Shown: piece after piece, positions 55,851 through 61,333 of the stretch
Numbering within the stretch: the first letter of the stretch is position 1
Layout of the letters: every line of letters begins with the position of its first letter
IMG/VR virus record: IMGVR_UViG_3300027842_000093
Span: 1 to 64,000 of that record
DNA length: 64,000 nt
Source: a virus
Direction: 5' to 3' (one strand)
The notes under the pieces: generated by a model
The model's database searches: none
Told to the model about the DNA's origin: nothing
What the model saw: only the letters and a program-made list of their open reading frames with translations
Position numbers and translations under genes: made by a program

Positions 55851-56162
55851 ATGAGCAACCTACATAAGTTGTTTAAAGAGTTACAAAAGTTGGATTACGA
55901 TGATTTTGATTTGTTGTGTGATGCTTGGCGTGAATCTACACAAGTAAAAAACCAGTGTAAAAATATGGGAATTAAGTACAACGATAAATATTTAATTAAT
56001 GCCGTGACGAAGAGAGCAACTTCCAAATTAAATTACCCAGGAGCGGCACCCCCAATAAATCCCCCCGGACAAAATAATCGGGATAAAAAGATTCATCAGA
56101 TAATTGTGGGTGACAATCTGGACATTATTGAAGAGGCCGCAAAAAAGAAAGGATTGATATGA
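55851..56162 (+). CDS. helical DNL-tail protein (block copy B2)
   Basis: 103 residues. NLHKLFKELQKLDYDDF begins a helical body; the end is GDNLDIIEEAAKKKGLI. Paralog of the gene at 50026. The last codons (AAAGGATTGATATGA) hold the ribosome site and start of the protease gene. Confidence 0.71.
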   Translation: MSNLHKLFKELQKLDYDDFDLLCDAWRESTQVKNQCKNMGIKYNDKYLINAVTKRATSKLNYPGAAPPINPPGQNNRDKKIHQIIVGDNLDIIEEAAKKKGLI

Positions 56163-56917
56163 TTTTAAATATACTTGCTGTCATCTTAGGAATTGCTGCG
56201 GTTATTGGAATCCACGAAGCTTCCCACATGCTTGTTTCCAAACTGTTTGGTGTAAAGGTTTTAAAATTCTCCCTGGGGTTTGGTCCAGTTATTTTCTCCA
56301 AAAAGATTGGAGATACGCAGTACCAACTCTCCGCTCTCCCTTTGGGTGGGTACGTCCAGTGCGCTGGCGAGGACCCAGAAAGTAACGTACAGAATGGGTT
56401 TTTCAGTCTACCATGGTACAAACGTTCCCTGATAGCCCTAGCTGGCCCTGTGGCTAACCTTATCCTTGGATTTGGACTAATCTTTGCCCTCCTCGTTTTG
56501 TTCAAAGGATGGCCTATTTTAGCGGGACTGGGACAAGCGTTTAAATTGTGCTCGTTCGTTATTACAACCAGCTTAAAATGGATATTTGGAATGTTACCAG
56601 CAGCCAAAGATGCAGCACAAGGGTCTGGATTATCGGGCCCGATAATGGTGACAAAAATTCTGATGTCCTCAGCCAAAGAGGGAGCGGCACAATTTTTATT
56701 TGTCTTGTCTCTTATTTCTTTAAGCTTGGGGTTGTTTAATCTTTTCCCCATACCTGCACTTGATGGAGGCCACGTCTTTCTGTACACGCTTGAAGGTATT
56801 AGGGGCAAAAAGTTTTCGAACAAAGTGTATTTGGTATGGAATTTTGTAGGGATGCTTTTGCTGGCCAGCTTAATGTTGTACACTTGTTTTTCCGACATAA
56901 CTACCCTGCTTAAATAA
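56159..56917 (+). CDS. site-2-type intramembrane metalloprotease (M50)
   Basis: 252 residues. HEASH (19-23) is the zinc motif in the first membrane helix, with KFSLGFGP following; FPIPALDGGHV is the second metal motif (LDG) in a later helix. Four or more membrane helices are visible. The PDZ domains of RseP are missing. It would cut a membrane-bound protein; in bacteria such enzymes release anti-sigma factors. Phage copies are rare and the substrate is unknown. Confidence 0.85.
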   Translation: MILNILAVILGIAAVIGIHEASHMLVSKLFGVKVLKFSLGFGPVIFSKKIGDTQYQLSALPLGGYVQCAGEDPESNVQNGFFSLPWYKRSLIALAGPVANLILGFGLIFALLVLFKGWPILAGLGQAFKLCSFVITTSLKWIFGMLPAAKDAAQGSGLSGPIMVTKILMSSAKEGAAQFLFVLSLISLSLGLFNLFPIPALDGGHVFLYTLEGIRGKKFSNKVYLVWNFVGMLLLASLMLYTCFSDITTLLK

Positions 56918-57261
56918 TGGACCCAAAGATTATAAACGACACATTCGAAAAAGATCCACATATTTGTTCGATGTGCGAATGTGGGTCTGGAAATCATTTA
57001 ATTTTCTATTCATGCCCGTTATTCAGTGGACACCCAATCTGCCAGGATTGTTGCATGGTGGATATGATGAAAGACGATATAGATACAAAAGTATCCGCGA
57101 AGTTGGGCAACCCAATAGATAAAGCAACAATCAATTCCATTTGTCGTAGCTGTGGTATGAATAACGCCTGTCAAAATCAAAAGTTGGCTGAGGATTTAGA
57201 ACGAGGAGCACTAGGAGAACCCAATGGCCCAGAACAAGACGGACCTAGAAAAACGCGCTGA
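56917..57261 (+). CDS. Cys-rich protein
   Basis: 114 residues. CSMCECGSGNH, CPLFSGHPICQDCC and CRSCGMNNAC give about ten Cys, perhaps two zinc sites or an Fe-S site. The stop overlaps the ClpP-like gene by 38 bases. Function unknown. Confidence 0.62.
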   Translation: MDPKIINDTFEKDPHICSMCECGSGNHLIFYSCPLFSGHPICQDCCMVDMMKDDIDTKVSAKLGNPIDKATINSICRSCGMNNACQNQKLAEDLERGALGEPNGPEQDGPRKTR

Positions 57262-57886
57262 CGAGGGAGAAGAAAACGCAACACCTCCTTCACCATCTCA
57301 TCCTTTCGATGAGTATGCCCACAGCACGTATGAAGAACTTCTCGAAGAGAGAATCATATTGCTCAATGGTGACATTCGAGAGAATGTAATCGAGAAGGCC
57401 GCAATTCCCCTTATGAAATTGGCTCAAGAAAAAGGCCCAATACAGATTTACGTTAACAGTTATGGCGGTTCAATCAATGACAGCCAAGCCGTTGTGGACA
57501 TCATTTCCACAATAGATAACCCAGTAATCACAATGGCTTTTGGGAAGGCTATGAGTGCGGCGTTTGATATTTTCGTCGCAGGGGATTATAGAATCTCATA
57601 TCCCAATACTGTATTCATGTGTCACAGTGGTGCAGCTTCTTTAGGGCTTCAAACTCTCTCCGCTATCAATGTTGAAGCGAAGCTTCATCTCCAATATTTC
57701 GAGCGTTGGGCAAAATTTTACGCTTCCCGAACCAAAGTGTCTGAGAAAGAATGGATGGAAATTCTTAATAATTCATTAAATCGATATTACTTCCCGGACG
57801 AGGCGTTGGCTAAAGGAATAGTTCACCACATAGTTAGTCCAGGAAACAAACCTCCTATGAAAAGCATTTTAAAAATGAAGTGGTAA
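57224..57886 (+). CDS. ClpP-like serine protease (S14)
   Basis: 220 residues. ERIILLNGDI, QIYVNSYGGSI, GKAMSAAF with Ser111, and FMCHSG with His134 follow ClpP. The position of the catalytic Asp (RDRF region of E. coli ClpP) is Asn186 here, as in Listeria ClpP1. A 30-residue polar N-terminus replaces the propeptide. Phage ClpP-like proteins often act as prohead proteases; genuine Clp function is the alternative. The genes after it encode modular proteins with repeated KEA sites. Confidence 0.85.
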   Translation: MAQNKTDLEKRADEGEENATPPSPSHPFDEYAHSTYEELLEERIILLNGDIRENVIEKAAIPLMKLAQEKGPIQIYVNSYGGSINDSQAVVDIISTIDNPVITMAFGKAMSAAFDIFVAGDYRISYPNTVFMCHSGAASLGLQTLSAINVEAKLHLQYFERWAKFYASRTKVSEKEWMEILNNSLNRYYFPDEALAKGIVHHIVSPGNKPPMKSILKMKW

Positions 57887-57892
57887 AAAATT

Positions 57893-58714
57893 ATGCGAAA
57901 GCCCTTAGAATTAATAAACAAAAGATTTGGTAGAATTTTAATTACTAAAAGAGTGGGTACGGATAAATGGAATCAATCTATTTGGTTGGGACAATGCGAC
58001 TGTGGAAATTCTAAGATTTTTATAGGAAATAATTTAGTAAAAGGCAGATCCAACTCATGTGGGTGTTTACGAAAAGAATTAATAACTACGCACGGCATGT
58101 CCCACACTAAATTTTATACGACATGGGAAGGTATTATTAATAGATGCACCAATCCGCGAAGCAAATGGTTTAATGATTACGGAGGTAGAAACATTCTAGT
58201 GTGCGGATCTTGGCTTAAGTTTGAAAATTTTATGAAAGATATGTATGAATCCTATCTTTCCCACATTAAAGAGTTTGGTGAAAATAACACTTCCATTGAT
58301 CGTATTGATGTTGATGGTAACTACGAGCCAAATAATTGTAAATGGTCCACTAATAGAGAGCAACAACGTAACAAAAGAGATTCTGCTAAAACCTTTAACT
58401 ATGATCTTCATCTCAAGAATAAAAATAAATTAGCCTCTTTTCTGACATTATGTGTCCGGCGGATACGAAATTATCCAAGCTTTGAAATTAAGTTTGGTAT
58501 TGATGTTATTGGGTTTCGAAAATATATTGAATCCCAATTTGAATCCTGGATGAATTGGGATAATTATGGAAGTGGGAAAGGTAAGTGGAACCTAGGGCAT
58601 AAAGTTCCAGTTTTTAAATTCGATTTGTCCGATCCCGATGATTGTAAAAGATGCTATCATTATACAAATTTCAAACCACAGAAATGGGAAGAAAATATTC
58701 GATGGAAGAATTAA
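57893..58714 (+). CDS. homing-type endonuclease with two nuclease-like parts
   Basis: 273 residues. GKRFGRILITKRVG-like start (residues 9-22) with CDCGNSKIF and SCGCL; then WEGIINRCTNP, YGGRNILVC, SIDRIDVDGNYEPNNCKWS, a GIY/HNH-associated module. A C-terminal part resembles the HNH gene at 12015 (GFRKYIESQF, KFDLSDPDD, HYTNFKPQ), but where DH is expected it reads LGHKVP, so that half may be inactive. No ribosome site is seen. Inserted after the ClpP gene. Confidence 0.78.
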   Translation: MRKPLELINKRFGRILITKRVGTDKWNQSIWLGQCDCGNSKIFIGNNLVKGRSNSCGCLRKELITTHGMSHTKFYTTWEGIINRCTNPRSKWFNDYGGRNILVCGSWLKFENFMKDMYESYLSHIKEFGENNTSIDRIDVDGNYEPNNCKWSTNREQQRNKRDSAKTFNYDLHLKNKNKLASFLTLCVRRIRNYPSFEIKFGIDVIGFRKYIESQFESWMNWDNYGSGKGKWNLGHKVPVFKFDLSDPDDCKRCYHYTNFKPQKWEENIRWKN

Positions 58715-58726
58715 AATGGTAATTTT

Positions 58727-58984
58727 ATGAAGCTCTACATTGTAACCCTCTTTGACCCTAACGGACTTTCAGATAAAATTATTAAAGTATTTTCCACAAA
58801 AGAAAATACAGAGAAGTGGATGCGTTCTGCCAAACTAATGCACCAGGAATTGTTTGGGGATAAGACCTTTGATATTACCCAGCAATACAAGGTTAAAGAG
58901 GCAGATTTGGACAATCTTGATTTTGTGGACCTCCTTGCCGAAGCAAGGGGTCTTGGTGCTCAAGTTAAACCTTCCCAGCCCTAG
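58727..58984 (+). CDS. non-zinc DNL-tail protein
   Basis: 85 residues. A small alpha/beta body (LYIVTLFDPNGLSDKIIKVF) ends in LDNLDFVDLLAEARGLG then AQVKPSQP. No ribosome site (GGTAATTTTATG). It is the last tail-family gene in the window. Confidence 0.65.
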   Translation: MKLYIVTLFDPNGLSDKIIKVFSTKENTEKWMRSAKLMHQELFGDKTFDITQQYKVKEADLDNLDFVDLLAEARGLGAQVKPSQP

Positions 58985-58997
58985 TGACGAAAAACCC

Positions 58998-59026
58998 CTT
59001 AAAAATATAATAAAAACTGGTATTAT
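58998..59026 (+). promoter_or_regulatory. AT-rich promoter-like element before HNH unit
   Basis: CTTAAAAATATAATAAA, then TGG and TATTAT (59021-59026): 27 of 30 bases match 11940-11969. AGGAGAA follows before ATG 59089. Confidence 0.5.
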
Positions 59027-59088
59027 TAGGATGTATGCTGCGTTTATATATTTTAATTTAATTTTAGGAGAACAAGAAGAGAAACAAT

Positions 59089-59256
59089 ATGGGTAAAGAA
59101 GAAATAAAGATTCGGCTAACTTGGCCGTCCGATATGGACCCGTCTACAAAAGTCCACAGAGTTAAGACAGGCTACAACAAAAAGCATGTCAAGAAAGAAA
59201 TCGAAGACGCTTTGCTAGAAGCGGAAGACGAAAACGCAGACTTGGATTGGCCATGA
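59089..59256 (+). CDS. small acidic-ended hypothetical protein
   Basis: 55 residues. KIRLTWPSDMDPSTKVHRVK and an acidic end (LLEAEDENADLDWP). Its stop overlaps the HNH gene start (ATGA). Not recognised. Confidence 0.58.
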   Translation: MGKEEIKIRLTWPSDMDPSTKVHRVKTGYNKKHVKKEIEDALLEAEDENADLDWP

Positions 59257-59927
59257 AAAAACGCAAGTGCAGAACATGCGAAACGTTCAAAAATATTATT
59301 GAATTTGGAAAATTAAAAGCGTCTTCAGATGGTCTTAATACAATTTGTAAGTCCTGTAATGCTGCGGCGGCTCTTGCAAGTTATTACAGGCACCTCAAAC
59401 GAAATAGAATTACTCACAAGAAAAGTGCCATACGATGGAGAAAAAATAACAAATCTCATATTTCAAAACACATGAAAGAATATTATGGGACAAATTCTAA
59501 TAGAATAAAAAGACGACAAAAGAGGCGTATTAAAGCCAAGCCAGAAAATAGAAAACGATCCTTACAAAAATACTATAATAAAAATAAAGAGAAGTGCAGA
59601 CGTAATCTTCGAGATTGGAGAAGAAAAAATCCTAAAAAAGCGAAAGCGCAGTCAAATGTTAGAAGGCATAAAGTACGAAAAGCAACTCCAAAGTGGTTAT
59701 CCAAAAAATTATTTGTTAAAGTTGTTAACTTTTATGAAAGATGCCCGACAAAATTAACCGTTGATCATATCGTACCCATAAATGGAGAAAAAGTTTCTGG
59801 TTTAAATGTTCCGTGGAATCTTCAATATTTAACTCCATCAAGGAACAGCAGTAAAGGCAATAGAATAAATCTTTTAGAAGCTTCCGAACAATACGGGAAA
59901 ATATTGAAAAAAGTTGGATTAAAGTAG
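59253..59927 (+). CDS. HNH homing-type endonuclease
   Basis: 224 residues. CRTCETFKNIIEFGK...CKSCNAAAALASYY is a zinc start, then a Lys/Arg-rich linker and the HNH core LTVDHIVPINGEKVSGLNVPWN-like region (residues about 165-186, catalytic DH), NSSKGNRINL. Its end, SEQYGKILKKVGLK, matches the gene at 53626. Low GC compared with neighbours. Confidence 0.85.
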   Translation: MKKRKCRTCETFKNIIEFGKLKASSDGLNTICKSCNAAAALASYYRHLKRNRITHKKSAIRWRKNNKSHISKHMKEYYGTNSNRIKRRQKRRIKAKPENRKRSLQKYYNKNKEKCRRNLRDWRRKNPKKAKAQSNVRRHKVRKATPKWLSKKLFVKVVNFYERCPTKLTVDHIVPINGEKVSGLNVPWNLQYLTPSRNSSKGNRINLLEASEQYGKILKKVGLK

Positions 59928-59949
59928 ATTTTATTTAAGGAGAATTACA

Positions 59950-61122
59950 ATGGCAAAATGGATTGACCAGTTGTTCAGTTTGAACAAAGAAGCATCCACG
60001 GATGCCCAACAGGAATTTACGAAGAAAGTAAAAGCTTCTGGATGGGTTGATGGAGTGATGGGAATTGACGAACCAGCTTTAGTTAAAGAAGCTGACCAGA
60101 AGATAGAAGCCGAGCTTGCTGTTCGTGATGAAATTACGAAGGAAGCGGCTTATGAACCATTTCAGACAACTGAAGAAACTCTTAAGCATGACTACCGCAG
60201 AGACGTTTCTATCCTCAGTGACTTTACGCTTGCTTCAATGATTGCTGAAATGCGCGGCCATGCTAAGCAGGATTTTCCTGAGAACGCTACCGAATATTTT
60301 GAAGCCGCAAAGAAAGACGTTAAATCTGACCGTAAAGCAGTTGAAAAGGAACTCTTGGAAGGTACTGGAATGTCAGCACAACTTGATACATTTAAAGCTT
60401 TTGCTGACTACAAGAAAGATGAAACTCCTAAACAAGCTACGGAGAAAGAGCTTTACAAGCCGCAGCTAAAAGATGTCAACGATGACCTTTCCAAAGGTGG
60501 AAAGGTTGACGCTTACGCCGAGACTGATGAACAACATGCGAAAACTATGTTGGGTGTTGGCCGCGAAGAGTCTGAAAGAACAGATGTAACCGCGCAGCCT
60601 GGGGAAGTTCATAAAAATGCCGCTTTGGTTCGTGATCCAGACACCGAGCTTCATATTGGTACGATTGTTCGTTTAGCGCGAACCATAATGACAAAAGAAG
60701 GCTTTCTACTTCCAGAAGGTTCTAGTTGGGAAGTGACTGAATTGGACGGATACCATTACACAATTAGCGCCAATGGCAAGAGCCACACAATCAGTGGACA
60801 CGACAGCCCAAAGTTCAATAAGCTTGCATCACAGAAAGAAGCTGGATCTCCTCCATGTGCAAAATGTGGAAACAGCAAATACGAACATCCCACAGATGAT
60901 GGGCATTGTTCACAATACGTTCCTCCCACATCTGAGGAGCCTAAAAAGGCTTCACAAGAGATTGAGAACCGAGCAACCAAGGAGCAGATTTTTATTAAAA
61001 TTGCAGAAATTAAATCTCCGTGGGCTGTAGTAGAAAAAGACGGACAAGAAGTAATTGCCAGGATTTCAGACGAACAAGTTTCCAAAGAATCAGTAGAGGA
61101 AAAAGAGAATTTAAATAAGTAA
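59950..61122 (+). CDS. large modular protein with KEA motifs and embedded zinc head
   Basis: 390 residues behind AAGGAGAA. It starts FSLNKEAS; KEA recurs at VKEAD, TKEAAY and QKEAG. A zinc unit CAKCGNSKYEH...GHCSQYVP (about 300-320) is the same head found in the small tail-family proteins. A beta-rich module (IGTIVRLARTIMTKEGFLLPE) precedes it. It may be a virion or maturation protein; KEA sites could be protease targets of the nearby ClpP. That is inference. Confidence 0.62.
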   Translation: MAKWIDQLFSLNKEASTDAQQEFTKKVKASGWVDGVMGIDEPALVKEADQKIEAELAVRDEITKEAAYEPFQTTEETLKHDYRRDVSILSDFTLASMIAEMRGHAKQDFPENATEYFEAAKKDVKSDRKAVEKELLEGTGMSAQLDTFKAFADYKKDETPKQATEKELYKPQLKDVNDDLSKGGKVDAYAETDEQHAKTMLGVGREESERTDVTAQPGEVHKNAALVRDPDTELHIGTIVRLARTIMTKEGFLLPEGSSWEVTELDGYHYTISANGKSHTISGHDSPKFNKLASQKEAGSPPCAKCGNSKYEHPTDDGHCSQYVPPTSEEPKKASQEIENRATKEQIFIKIAEIKSPWAVVEKDGQEVIARISDEQVSKESVEEKENLNK

Positions 61123-61137
61123 TAGAGGTCGTCAGCC

Positions 61138-61320
61138 ATGTTTAAAGATGCCTATGAAATCCCTATAAACGTGGGAGACACGGTGCTTCTTAAAGATGGC
61201 TGTATTTGTTTCATAAGAGATTTTGTTGTATACGAAATGGCCGTTGAGACACTTTTAGAGGACAAACTTACACACAATTTTAGGACAGAGCAACCAAGAA
61301 ACATAATGAAAATTTCGTAA
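61138..61320 (+). CDS. small hypothetical protein
   Basis: 60 residues. IPINVGDTVLLKDGCICFI looks like a small barrel strand set; the rest is helical. It lies between two large modular genes. Not recognised. Confidence 0.55.
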   Translation: MFKDAYEIPINVGDTVLLKDGCICFIRDFVVYEMAVETLLEDKLTHNFRTEQPRNIMKIS

Positions 61321-61333
61321 CGAGGACACCACT

